This document shows positions 50,706 through 62,114 of a DNA stretch of 64,000 nucleotides, in pieces. This DNA comes from Sphingomonas sp. UV9. Lineage in GTDB: Bacteria; Pseudomonadota; Alphaproteobacteria; Sphingomonadales; Sphingomonadaceae. The stretch lies in contig NZ_SCIN01000001.1 of the NCBI RefSeq assembly GCF_004101245.1, forward strand, positions 634,784 to 698,783, given 5' to 3'. Under the pieces are notes generated by a model. That model made no database searches. It worked only from the letters and a program-made list of their open reading frames with translations, and had not been told where the DNA came from. Position 1 is the stretch's first letter; each line of letters opens with the position of its first letter. Position numbers and translations under genes: made by a program.

Positions 50706-51272
50706 TCGTTACTCATTGCCGCGCGGTATCATGGATTTGGACAAACACGAATGTCGCTCGGAGTCCTCATGATCGCCGCGACCTTGCCTCGGCCCGGTTC
50801 CGCCCGATCGATGGAAGCCGCTACTACCCCACGTCGCGCGTCCCATGGCGCCCTCCACTCGACACTCCTTCTTCAGACAGAAGAACGAGCCGAAGCGTCG
50901 AAGATCTACGCCGATTCTTACTCGTCGGAGCGTTTTAAGCTTTGTTTAGCCACGACGCTGTGCCGCAGAAAATTTCAAATCCGTGGCAATTGTAAGGTTA
51001 AGACAATGTTATCATAGATTTGCCTTGAATTACTGTTTTCTTTGACATACATAGGTTAAGCCGATCCTAGTGTAAGCCACACACCGCGAGCCCCCGCGGC
51101 CGGCGACACTCTAGCCATTCTACGCTTGCCCCTAAGTTCGATGGTGACGGGGATCGTCCTCTGCGGTGTCGAAGGCTTTATCCTTTTTTCGGCGCTTTCC
51201 CCATTTCAAACGGCTCCCGCTGCTGCGGATGGGAGAACCGTGTCTTCCTCCGCGGTGACTTTCGAGGTGTTC
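50706..51272. other. Long, locally AT-rich intergenic region upstream of the TPS operon
   Basis: No supported gene. From about 50930 to 51060 the base composition drops markedly below the surroundings (for example AGACAATGTTATCATAGATT and TTGAATTACTGTTTTCTTTG), unlike typical gaps here. TTGACA at 51042-51047 could be a -35 box with a weak -10 at about 51065, giving a leader of some 200 bases before the start at 51273. Likely a regulated promoter and long 5' UTR; otherwise nothing recognisable. Confidence 0.55.
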
Positions 51273-52952
51273 ATGTACAAGTCGACCCTTTGGGCCGCCG
51301 CGCTTGCGGCTGTGAGCCCGGCTGCCCTGTTGGTTTCGACTCAAGCGGAGGCGCAGGTCCCGATCGGTGCCGGCGGTCAGCTTCAGCAGATCCCGCCCGC
51401 ACCGCTCAACGACCAGCCCGCGCCTGATCTCGGCTTCGAGCGCAAGACGCCCGTCGTCGTTCCCGCCACCGGTGGCCCGAAGACGCTCGTCCGGTCCCTA
51501 CGCGTGACGGGCGCGACGCTGTTTCCCGAGGCCGACCTGATCGCCGCGACCGGGTTCGTCCCCAACAGCGAACTCGATCTGTCCGAGATGAAGACGCTCG
51601 CGGCGCGGATCACCGACTATTACGCGAGCCGCGGATATTTCGTCGCGAACGCCTACCTCCCCGAGCAGGACGTGCAGAGCGGCGCTGTCACGATCGCGGT
51701 GATCGAAGGGCGCTTCGGCGCGGTCGGCGTGAAGAACGAGTCACGACTGTCCGACAGTGTCGCGAACGGCATCCTCGATGGGCTGGACGTCGGCGATCCG
51801 GTCGCTGTCGCGCCGCTCGAGCGTCGCCTGCTGATGCTGTCGGACCTGCCCGGCGTGCGGGTGCGATCGACGCTCAGCCCCGGCACCGCGGTCGGCACGT
51901 CGGACCTGCTGGTCGACATCACCCCCGGCCAGAGCATCACCGGCAGCGTCGAGGCCGACAATGCCGGCAACCGCTACACCGGCGCCTACCGCGTCGGCGG
52001 TTCGGTCAACTGGAACAACCCGACCGGCTCGGGCGACGTGCTGAGCCTGCGCGCGCTCACGTCTTTCTCGGGGCTCGCTTATGGTCGCGCGTCGTACCAG
52101 GCACCGATCGGCCAGGTCACGCTGGGCGTCGCCTTCGCGCATCTCGAATATTCGCTCGGCAAGGAATTCGACAGCCTCGACGGCAGCGGCAATGCCGACG
52201 TCGCCAGCGTCTATGCCAGCTATCCGCTGATCCGCTCACGCGACAATAATCTGTACGTGACCGTCGGCGGCGACGTGAAGTGGTTCGAGGACAAGATCGG
52301 CATCGTCGACACCACCAGCTATCGCCGCGCGCAGGTGATCACCGCGGGGCTCAGCGGCGACCAGCACGACACGCTGCTCGGCGGCGGCTGGAGCGCGTAT
52401 TCGCTGAGCTATTCGGTCGGCAATCTCGACATCCGCGGCGCGTATGAGCGGTCCATCGACGCGCTGACCGCACGCACCGACGGCAGCTACGGGAAGCTGC
52501 AGTTCAGCTTCGCGCGGTTGCAGACAATCGCCGGCCCGCTGTCGCTGTTCGCCTCCGCCCGCGGGCAGATCGCGTTCAGCAATCTCGACATCTCCGAGCG
52601 GATGGAACTGGGCGGCGCCTATGCCGTCCGCGCCTATCCCGAGGGCGAGGCGTATGGCGACCAGGGCTATGTCGCCACCGCCGAGGCGCGGCTGGCCCTG
52701 CCCCAGGTCGTGCCGGGTGCGCTCCAGCTGTTCGGGTTCGTCGACGTCGGCGAGGTCGATTACGTCAAGCACCCGTATTTCACCGGCTCCAACCACGCGA
52801 AGCGCAGCGCGTACGGCGCCGGGCTGAGCTGGGCGGGACCGTACGGAATCGCCGCCAGGGCGACCTATGCGCGCAAACTCGGCGACGAGGATGCGACGTC
52901 GGCCCCCGACAAATCGGGCCGCGCCTGGTTTCAGCTCTCGAAGACCTTCTGA
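51273..52952 (+). CDS. Two-partner secretion transporter (ShlB/FhaC/HecB family)
   Basis: A 559-aa outer-membrane TpsB protein. It has a signal peptide (MYKSTLWAAALAAVSPAALL.. to EAQ), POTRA domains (TLVRSLRVTGATLFPEADLI, YYASRGYFVANAYLPEQDVQ, AVIEGRFGAV) and a 16-strand barrel ending in FQLSKTF with the terminal Phe. The strand motif VRAYPEGEAYGDQGY is the conserved lid-lock VRGY/DxxG-type segment. ATG 51273 follows GAGG; the frame is open upstream to 51126 but lacks a leader there. It should export the exoprotein encoded 93 bases downstream. Confidence 0.93.
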   Translation: MYKSTLWAAALAAVSPAALLVSTQAEAQVPIGAGGQLQQIPPAPLNDQPAPDLGFERKTPVVVPATGGPKTLVRSLRVTGATLFPEADLIAATGFVPNSELDLSEMKTLAARITDYYASRGYFVANAYLPEQDVQSGAVTIAVIEGRFGAVGVKNESRLSDSVANGILDGLDVGDPVAVAPLERRLLMLSDLPGVRVRSTLSPGTAVGTSDLLVDITPGQSITGSVEADNAGNRYTGAYRVGGSVNWNNPTGSGDVLSLRALTSFSGLAYGRASYQAPIGQVTLGVAFAHLEYSLGKEFDSLDGSGNADVASVYASYPLIRSRDNNLYVTVGGDVKWFEDKIGIVDTTSYRRAQVITAGLSGDQHDTLLGGGWSAYSLSYSVGNLDIRGAYERSIDALTARTDGSYGKLQFSFARLQTIAGPLSLFASARGQIAFSNLDISERMELGGAYAVRAYPEGEAYGDQGYVATAEARLALPQVVPGALQLFGFVDVGEVDYVKHPYFTGSNHAKRSAYGAGLSWAGPYGIAARATYARKLGDEDATSAPDKSGRAWFQLSKTF

Positions 52953-53045
52953 CCACTCTGCATGACCGCCCTGCCTGAACGCGCTGCCTGACCGCGCTGC
53001 ACGCTCCGAATTTGCGGCCGTCCGCCGCCATCAAGGATACCGCAA

Positions 53046-55664
<2,619 letters not shown>

Positions 55665-55665
55665 G

Positions 55666-56343
55666 GTGATCGGCCGGGACGGGGTAAGAAGGCGCGGGGT
55701 AAGAAGGCAGTGGTGCGTCACGCTCACGGCGGTACTCGTCGCGCTCGCGGCACCCTCGCCGGGATTGGCGCGGCCAGCACCAGCCGACACTGCCGGACGG
55801 TTCGGCGGCGTGACGGTTTCGAACGATGCGCGGGACACCGCGGACTGGGTTGCCGCATCGCATGACAATCAGAGCTTGCCGTTCATCGTGATCGACAAGG
55901 TGAACGCCGTCGTCTTTGCGTTCGACGCCACCGGTGGATTGCGTGGCACGGCGCCAGCCTTGCTCGGCATGGCGCGCGGCGATGCGAGCGTACCCGGCAT
56001 CGGCCAGCGCAAGCTCGCGACGATCACGCCGGCCGAACGCACGACCCCGGCGGGCCGGTTCAAGGCCTCGCTCGGGCATGATTTCGAACAGGACATCCTG
56101 TGGATCGACTATGACGCCGCGCTGTCGATGCACCGCGTGATCAAGGGACGCCGGGTGGACGACCGCGCCGGCCGGCTCGCCTCACCAACGCCTAGCGACA
56201 ACCGGATTTCCTATGGCTGCGTGAACGTGCCGCCGGGGTTTTACGACGGGGTGGTAAAGCCGTTATTCACCGGGACCGTAGGGATCGTCTACATTCTGCC
56301 GGAGACGAAGCCGTTGCGAAGCGTGTTCGCCGTGCCGGACTGA
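55666..56343 (+). CDS. L,D-transpeptidase family protein
   Basis: A 225-aa YkuD-type protein with an N-terminal signal-like segment (WCVTLTAVLVALAAPSPGLA) and the catalytic region SMHRVIKGRR..NRISYGCVNVPPGFY, matching the His..S-x-G-C-x-N signature with the nucleophilic Cys. It may cross-link peptidoglycan or attach proteins to it in the periplasm. GTG 55666 lies one base after the exoprotein stop (55662-55664), so it probably belongs to the TPS operon; the Shine-Dalgarno is weak. Confidence 0.85.
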   Translation: MIGRDGVRRRGVRRQWCVTLTAVLVALAAPSPGLARPAPADTAGRFGGVTVSNDARDTADWVAASHDNQSLPFIVIDKVNAVVFAFDATGGLRGTAPALLGMARGDASVPGIGQRKLATITPAERTTPAGRFKASLGHDFEQDILWIDYDAALSMHRVIKGRRVDDRAGRLASPTPSDNRISYGCVNVPPGFYDGVVKPLFTGTVGIVYILPETKPLRSVFAVPD

Positions 56344-56396
56344 CTCCTCCCCCGCCAGGGGGAGGTGGCTGGCGCTTGCCAGACGGATGGAGGAGG
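56344..56396. repeat. Intergenic palindromic repeat, family C (single arm)
   Basis: CTCCTCCCCCGCCAGGGGGA then GGTGGCTGGCGCTTGCCAGA and CGGATGGAGGAGG, nearly the left arm of 18483-18608. It lies between convergent L,D-transpeptidase and oxygenase genes. Confidence 0.75.
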
Positions 56397-56481
56397 ACAC
56401 GGAACAGGGATATCGCTACCCGTCCCCGCCAGCGCCGCTTGGCCAAGTATATTGAGAACCGCGCCCCGCCCGGCCTCTACG

Positions 56482-57234
56482 TCACTGGCACCAGGGCCGC
56501 TCGCGATACCATTTGGTCAGCACGTATTTGACGCCCTGCTCGACCGGCATGCCCTGGTGCAGCGATCCCGGGTTTGGTCGCCCCAACGCGTCCATGTTGT
56601 TCCAGATCACGAGATTGCCGGCCTTCGGTGCGATCATCACGCCCGCAGTCGGAAAGTTCGTCCGGCCGCCCAATGTCGGCTCGTTGAGGAACGTCATCGC
56701 CGACCAGGTCCGCTGTCCGCCGATCGGCACCTGGTTTCGCCAGTAATGCTGGCCGGTATCGAAGAAATCATGGTGCGGCTTGAACTCCTGTCCGACCGCA
56801 TAGCGCTGGCCCTGCAACGCCTCGCCGAAGACCCGGTCGAGACCGGTCAGGTCGTCGAGCTTGCTCTCGACGGCGGTTACGGCGTCGGGTCCTGGGTAGA
56901 GATAGCAGGTCTCGCTCGTCCGATACGACGGTACGGGATCGTCGGAGACGACCGGCGACGGCACGCGATCGGTATCGATCGCCCGGATCAGCGCAGCGCA
57001 TTCTCCAAACGTGAGAAAATTGCGGACGACATAGAGTTCGACGCCGTTTGCCGGGATCCGGACGGCACCGGCATAATGCGCGATCCGCTCTCGAACGCGG
57101 ACGGCGGAATCAGATCGGGCCAAGGCCTCCATATGACCATCGCGCAGATCGAGCGCCGACAATGGAGCCGATATTAGCGACGTATTCTCGGACTTATCCG
57201 TCGGCCAAGCGCCAGTATCTAAAAATTCGGCCAT
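56482..57234 (-). CDS. 2OG-Fe(II) oxygenase, prolyl 4-hydroxylase-like
   Basis: A 250-aa enzyme with a jelly-roll dioxygenase domain. Iron ligands: FKPHHDFFD (HxD) and NPGSLHQGMPV (distal His); 2-oxoglutarate contact: GVKYVLTKWYRERPW (Lys). VGQEFKPHHD and TFLNEPTLGGRTNFP are typical of the P4H alpha-subunit family. It hydroxylates prolines in proteins, or another substrate. There is no signal peptide, so it is cytosolic. Convergent with the TPS operon, which encodes a Pro-rich protein. Confidence 0.88.
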   Translation of the reverse strand: MAEFLDTGAWPTDKSENTSLISAPLSALDLRDGHMEALARSDSAVRVRERIAHYAGAVRIPANGVELYVVRNFLTFGECAALIRAIDTDRVPSPVVSDDPVPSYRTSETCYLYPGPDAVTAVESKLDDLTGLDRVFGEALQGQRYAVGQEFKPHHDFFDTGQHYWRNQVPIGGQRTWSAMTFLNEPTLGGRTNFPTAGVMIAPKAGNLVIWNNMDALGRPNPGSLHQGMPVEQGVKYVLTKWYRERPWCQ

Positions 57235-57509
57235 GATTTCATAACTCTGATCATCCGCCCCTTCACTAGGCCAATAGCAGCATCCTTATCCTATGTTTAT
57301 ATTTTTAATCGATGCATCCTTATAAATCACCCTACGTTTCTCAAGTACGACTAACGCAGGTTAAGCTCGGTTGAGCGAGTTTTCGTCACCACCCCGCCCA
57401 TTGGATGTGGCAAAAGGTCGCACCAAGCCGAAGAGTTAGGGATCCCATGCTCCGCTGCCGGGGAGAGCCAGGGATGACGTGCCTGGACCGATTTCGGCGG
57501 AGAACCATC
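57235..57509. other. AT-rich intergenic region
   Basis: A 275-base gap; from about 57285 to 57360 it is notably AT-rich (ATGTTTATATTTTTAATCGA), the probable promoter region for the oxygenase on the minus strand. No gene or RNA recognised. Confidence 0.5.
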
Positions 57510-57758
57510 ATGCAACCGGGATTAATCGCTCCCTCGGACACGACATGCTCTGCTTTGCAGACTGGCCTGACCGACGTAACGGATGCGGCCGCAGTCGGGA
57601 CCGCCAAACGCATTGAGGCCGAGGCACGTCGAGACCGGCTGTCGGCCAGATCGCCGTATCCAGCCGGGTCGCTCTATCCGGTGCTCCGCGGCATCATCTT
57701 CGCGCTGCCGCTGTCGCTCCTGATCTGGGCCGCGATCTTGTTCCTGTCCTTCAGCTAA
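57510..57758 (+). CDS. Small hypothetical membrane protein (82 aa)
   Basis: The product begins MQPGLIAPSDTTCSALQTG, has a charged helical middle (KRIEAEARRDRLSAR) and ends in one membrane helix (LRGIIFALPLSLLIWAAILF). ATG 57510 follows GGCGGAGAACC. Such C-terminal single-span proteins are common and uncharacterised in sphingomonads. Unknown function; coding status is likely but not certain. Confidence 0.6.
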   Translation: MQPGLIAPSDTTCSALQTGLTDVTDAAAVGTAKRIEAEARRDRLSARSPYPAGSLYPVLRGIIFALPLSLLIWAAILFLSFS

Positions 57759-57824
57759 ACACTCCCTACCCCACCCACCCGAATTTTGCAGTCATGCGTC
57801 CTCTGTTTGCGGGGCCGTAGTGTC

Positions 57825-58269
57825 ATGTTCAAAAGTCTTTATGCGAGCGCCGCGGCGTCGTCGCTAGCGCTCGTCCCTCATCCCGCCACAGCGCCGCGCT
57901 TGATCGTTCCGGGCGCTTTGCTTCTTGCAGGGTACCGGGCGACGTGCGGGCCCGTCGATACGATGATTCAACCGATCAACGATATTGCGGCTGCGTATCA
58001 CCGGGCGGATCTACCTGCACCCGCGCGTCCTGGACTTGCCGCGCGCGCAGCAACTCTTCTGGTACACGCATGAGTGCGCTCATCAGATCTTCGGTCCCGG
58101 CGAGGCCGCTGCCGATTGCTGGGCGGTCCAGCAGGGCAAGATCCAAGGCTGGCTGTCGCGGGTCGAACTGACCAGGCTGAACCTATCGTTTCGCCAGTTT
58201 CCGCGCGACGCCGCGCACGCGGACGGTGCCGCCCGCATCGCGTACATGGAGAAATGTTTTGCCAAGTAA
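57825..58269 (+). pseudogene. Exported HExxH protein broken by a frameshift
   Basis: The first frame from ATG 57825 gives a signal-like start (MFKSLYASAAASSLALV), then ATCGPVDTMIQPINDIAAAY, and runs into unrelated text at about 57998. The protein sense continues in the next frame (+1) with GRIYLHPRVLDL, FWYTHECAHQIFG (HExxH) and AAADCWAVQQGKIQGWLSR to MEKCFAK, TAA at 58267-58269. Together they form one plausible 147-aa protein of a sphingomonad family with a metal-binding-like HECAH motif. A single-base insertion (or two-base loss) between about 57995 and 58005 explains it; a sequencing error is possible. Confidence 0.72.
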
Positions 58270-58320
58270 CCGCTTCGTCTCGATGCCCTGACCGGATGGC
58301 CGACACCGTCATGCGAGCCT

Positions 58321-59430
58321 CTACGCCACCGTCGTCGCATGGATGGGCAGCAACGCCGCACCGATCGTCGCGGCGGCGCCCTCCAGCGTGGAGACCGAGA
58401 TGATCGGCACGCCGCTGACGTGATCGCCGATGTGCATCGCACCGAAATCGATGTGCTCGACCAGCGCGCGCAGGATGCGGTTCGGCAGAGGGCTGGAGAT
58501 CACGAATTCGCCCGGATCGATCCACGCGAGCCCCCAGTTGATGATCGGCGCGATCTGGCTGGCGGCGCGCCGGACCCAGGCGTCTACGACATCTTCGTAG
58601 CCGGCGACGACCGTCTCGAAATCGACCAGCGAATGGATTTCGCAGCCAGCCGCGCGCAGCGTGATCAACAGGTCGAGCGTCGAGGGGCGGGGTTGGTCGT
58701 TGGGGTAAAGGCAGCCGATCTCGCCCGCACTCGCCATAGCCCCGCGCAGGATGCGTCCTTCGACGATGATCCCCGCGCCGATCCCGTGGCCGAGGAGGAT
58801 CACCACCGCGGTCGAGCAGCGCCGCATCAGCCCACCGACATAATATTCCGCCAGCGCGGCGGTGTTGGCGTCGTTCTCGATCCAGATCCGGTGGCCGATA
58901 TGCTCTTCGAACAGCGTCTTCAGATCGATCCCGCGCCATGCGCCAAGGCTGTCGACCGTCCAGCGGCGATTGCCTTCAGGTGATAGCGACGAGCCGGGGA
59001 CGCCGATTCCGACCCCCAGCAGTCGCCGTCCGAGCAGGCGGTTCTCGATCGCCATGCTGTGCATCGATTCCGTCACCCGCGCGGCGAACACACGCGGGTC
59101 CGGATCGTCGAACGGCTGCGAACTCTGCGCGATCACTCCGCCTGCGTAATCGACCAGCGCCACCTCCATCAGTCCGCGGTGGAGCATGGCGCCGACCGCA
59201 TAGCCCGCCTGCGGCGATATCCGTAGCGGGACGGCCGGACGACCGGGCGTTACGGGGTCCGCCGTCGCGCACTCCTCGATCAAGGCATGGGCCAACAAAT
59301 TGCTCGACAGGCGCGTGAGCTTCGATCCGCTCATGCCGAGATCGACCGCCAATTGCTTGCGGGATCGTGACCCCGACGATCGCAGGACCTGCATGATCCG
59401 GCGTTCGTCGTCGTCCAGTCTCAGCCTCAT
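58321..59430 (-). CDS. ROK family transcriptional regulator
   Basis: A 369-aa protein: an N-terminal winged helix (DDERRIMQVLRSSGSRSRKQ, GMSGSKLTRLSSNLLAHALI) and a C-terminal ROK/ASKHA sugar-kinase-like domain (LGVGIGVPGSSLSPEG, IENDANTAALAEYYVGG, VVILLGHGIGAGIIVEGRIL). The usual zinc motif CxCGxxGC is missing (GEIGCLYPNDQP), consistent with a sensor rather than a kinase. Start 59430 gives MRLRLDDDERRIM. It diverges from the TonB receptor operon and is the likely sugar-responsive regulator of it. Confidence 0.9.
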   Translation of the reverse strand: MRLRLDDDERRIMQVLRSSGSRSRKQLAVDLGMSGSKLTRLSSNLLAHALIEECATADPVTPGRPAVPLRISPQAGYAVGAMLHRGLMEVALVDYAGGVIAQSSQPFDDPDPRVFAARVTESMHSMAIENRLLGRRLLGVGIGVPGSSLSPEGNRRWTVDSLGAWRGIDLKTLFEEHIGHRIWIENDANTAALAEYYVGGLMRRCSTAVVILLGHGIGAGIIVEGRILRGAMASAGEIGCLYPNDQPRPSTLDLLITLRAAGCEIHSLVDFETVVAGYEDVVDAWVRRAASQIAPIINWGLAWIDPGEFVISSPLPNRILRALVEHIDFGAMHIGDHVSGVPIISVSTLEGAAATIGAALLPIHATTVA

Positions 59431-59471
59431 GTGTGACACCTCCGCACGTCCCCGCAACAATCCGCTACACC

Positions 59472-59495
59472 ATTAATTTATTTCATAGAATTAAT
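59472..59495. promoter_or_regulatory. Candidate ROK operator dyad
   Basis: ATTAATT-N10-AATTAAT is a perfect 7-bp inverted repeat in the AT-rich 125-base gap between the divergent regulator and TonB-receptor genes. ROK repressors bind AT-rich dyads of this kind in their own promoter regions. Assigned by position and symmetry; not demonstrated. Confidence 0.55.
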
Positions 59496-59555
59496 TAAAA
59501 TTGTCACATTGGGCGTCCAGCGGCAGCGTCATTACAAAAGGGTGGGAACGAACCG

Positions 59556-62114
59556 ATGACGAAGACTCGCTTGCGCAGCGGCAGTGCGCTGATCGCGCTC
59601 GGCATGATGGCGTGCGCGCCGGCCTGGGCACAGACCGCGCCAGCGACACCGCCCGCCGACGACGCGCCCGTCGCGCAACCAGCCACACCTGAAACTTCAG
59701 CACCTGACGCCGGCGGCGACATCATCGTGACCGGCTCGGCCCGCCAGCAGCGTCGCTTTGACGTCTCCTACGCGGTGAACTCGCTCAGCAACGCCGACAT
59801 CCAGAAGCTCGCGCCGATCAACTTCGCCGATCTGCTCGGCAAGCTGCCCGGCTTCGCGGTCGAGAATACCGGCGGCGAGGTTCAGAACATCATCCGCCTG
59901 CGCGGCCTGCCGAGCGACGGCGGGCTCGTCACCTTCCAGCAGGACGGCCTGCCGATGTTCCACGAGAATGACGGCAATTTCTTCCGCGGCGACAGCATCA
60001 ACCGGTTCGACCTCATGACGCAACGTGTCGAGGTCGTCCGCGGCGGTCCTGCACCGGTCTATGCCAGCTATGCCGCCGCGATCGTCAACAACATCACCGT
60101 GTCGGGCACCGACACGACCCGCGGCAAAGCTCAGGTCACGCTCGGCGATACCGGCCTCTACCGGCTCGACGCATACCAGGCCGGCCCGATCGACGACTCC
60201 ACCTACTATGCGATCGGTGGGTTTCTCCGCCGCCACGACGGTTACCGCGACAACGGCTTTCCGAACGATCGCGGCGGCCAGGTCCGCGCCAATATCAAGC
60301 ACGACTTCAGCAACGGTTCGCTGCGCGTGTCGGGCAATTACCTGAACGACCACAACGTCTTCTATCTGCCGATCCCGACCGCCGACCCGCGCGATCCGAG
60401 CAAGTCGCTCAACCAGTATATCGACTTCTTCAGCGGCACGATGAACTCGCCCGCACTGCGCAATGCCAACATCCGCTTCCGCGAGGCCGACGGCACCACG
60501 CGGAACGTCGACGCCGATCTCGGCAATGGGCGTCACACCCAGTTCGGCAATGTCGGCGTGCAATACGACGCGGATTACGACGGCTGGAAGGTCGCGGCGA
60601 AGGGCGGCGTCAGCGTCGGCAAACTGCATTTCAACGCGCTGTATTCGACCAGCAACCCGTCCGATGCCAACACCTATGCCAACGCCACCAGCAACGGGAT
60701 CGGCACCCCGACCAACCTCGATAACGCGCGCACCGCGTTCGGTGCGGGCGTCACAAGGCTCGGCTATGCGATCGCCGGCACCAACGGCGCCGAAGTCTAC
60801 GACCCCAGCACCGCCTCCGGCCTGGTCGTCCCCGCCCAGTTCCGCGACGTCGTCTCGAAATATTATTCGACGCAAGGCGATCTCAGCGTCACCCGCTCGA
60901 TCGCGACCGGCTTCGGCACGCACGATCTGCGCGTCGGCGTCTATGGCAGCCTGTACGGCGAGACCAACGAGGTCGCGTATCAGGACTATCTGCTCGAGGT
61001 GAAGGGCAAGCCGCGGACGCTCGATCTGATCGCGTACAACGCCGCCGGCCAGGCGCTCGGATCGGTCACCGACAACGGCGTGCTGCGCTATACGACCACG
61101 CTCAACCGCGGCAACACCGACGCCAAGATGTACGCGCTCTACGCCAACGATACGTGGGAACTTACCAAGGGCCTGACGATCGATGGCGGCGTGCGCCACG
61201 AACGCTACAGCTTCGACGGCTATGCGTTCGCCACGACCGCGGTCAATCTCGGCGATCCGACGACACTCGCCGACAATGCCGTTCGCGCGTTCACCGGCCA
61301 GATCATCAATTCGAAGCTGAGCCCGAACATCACCAACTGGACGGGCGGCATCAACTACGACGTCACGCAGCATCTCGGTGCGTATGCCCGCGCATCGCAT
61401 CTCGAAACGCCGCCATCGACGCAGGTGACGTACCAGATCAACCCGACGATCATCACGTCGAAGGCGAACCAGTACGAGGTCGGCCTGAAGGCCGCGTTCG
61501 GCAGGTCCTATCTGTACCTGATCGGCTTCTACACGCGCTACAATCCGCTCAACGCCTCGTTCGTGGCGCTCGACCCGGTCACCGGCCGCAACGACCAGTC
61601 GGTGCCGTTCGTCGGCAAGGCCGAGATCAAGGGCATCGAGATCGACGGCAACTTGGCGCTACCGCACGGCTTCGCGGTCACCGGCGCGCTGACGATCAGC
61701 GACCCGCAATATAAGAGCCTCGTCAACGCCAACGGCGCCAGCGCCGGCGATGTCGAGGGCAACCAGCTCGTCCGCGAACCGAAGGTCTACGGCAACATCC
61801 GCCCCTCGGTCGACTTCGACGTCGCCGGCAGCGCGGTGCAGCTCTACGGCCGCTACGAATATACCGGCAAACGCTATGTCGACTTCTTCAACAACACCGC
61901 GCTCCCCGCCTACCAGACCGTCGGCGCTGGCATCACGCTGACGCACGATACGTGGCAGATGCAGGTCGTCGGCGACAATCTGTTCAACGCCAAGGGCCTG
62001 ACCGAAGGCAACACGCGCACCGACCAGTTGAGCGGCCAGGGCACCGCCGACGCGATCTACGGCCGACCGATCTTCGGCCGCAACGTCCGCCTCGTGGTCA
62101 GCAAGTCCTGGTGA
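59556..62114 (+). CDS. TonB-dependent receptor
   Basis: An 852-aa outer-membrane receptor. Signal peptide (..LIALGMMACAPAWAQ), a TonB-box-like GGDIIVTGSARQ, a plug domain (INFADLLGKLPGFAVENTGG, IIRLRGLPSDGGLV, RVEVVRGGPAPVYASYA) and a 22-strand barrel ending RNVRLVVSKSW. It imports large substrates with TonB-ExbBD energy. Its stop overlaps the YdcF start (GTGA), with a GH92 mannosidase next, so mannose-containing oligosaccharides such as N-glycan or mannan fragments are the likely cargo. Confidence 0.93.
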   Translation: MTKTRLRSGSALIALGMMACAPAWAQTAPATPPADDAPVAQPATPETSAPDAGGDIIVTGSARQQRRFDVSYAVNSLSNADIQKLAPINFADLLGKLPGFAVENTGGEVQNIIRLRGLPSDGGLVTFQQDGLPMFHENDGNFFRGDSINRFDLMTQRVEVVRGGPAPVYASYAAAIVNNITVSGTDTTRGKAQVTLGDTGLYRLDAYQAGPIDDSTYYAIGGFLRRHDGYRDNGFPNDRGGQVRANIKHDFSNGSLRVSGNYLNDHNVFYLPIPTADPRDPSKSLNQYIDFFSGTMNSPALRNANIRFREADGTTRNVDADLGNGRHTQFGNVGVQYDADYDGWKVAAKGGVSVGKLHFNALYSTSNPSDANTYANATSNGIGTPTNLDNARTAFGAGVTRLGYAIAGTNGAEVYDPSTASGLVVPAQFRDVVSKYYSTQGDLSVTRSIATGFGTHDLRVGVYGSLYGETNEVAYQDYLLEVKGKPRTLDLIAYNAAGQALGSVTDNGVLRYTTTLNRGNTDAKMYALYANDTWELTKGLTIDGGVRHERYSFDGYAFATTAVNLGDPTTLADNAVRAFTGQIINSKLSPNITNWTGGINYDVTQHLGAYARASHLETPPSTQVTYQINPTIITSKANQYEVGLKAAFGRSYLYLIGFYTRYNPLNASFVALDPVTGRNDQSVPFVGKAEIKGIEIDGNLALPHGFAVTGALTISDPQYKSLVNANGASAGDVEGNQLVREPKVYGNIRPSVDFDVAGSAVQLYGRYEYTGKRYVDFFNNTALPAYQTVGAGITLTHDTWQMQVVGDNLFNAKGLTEGNTRTDQLSGQGTADAIYGRPIFGRNVRLVVSKSW

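Noticed and set aside
50751..51017. 88-codon plus-strand frame upstream of the TPS genes
   Set aside because: No ribosome-binding site, mixed composition, runs into the AT-rich promoter region; judged noncoding.
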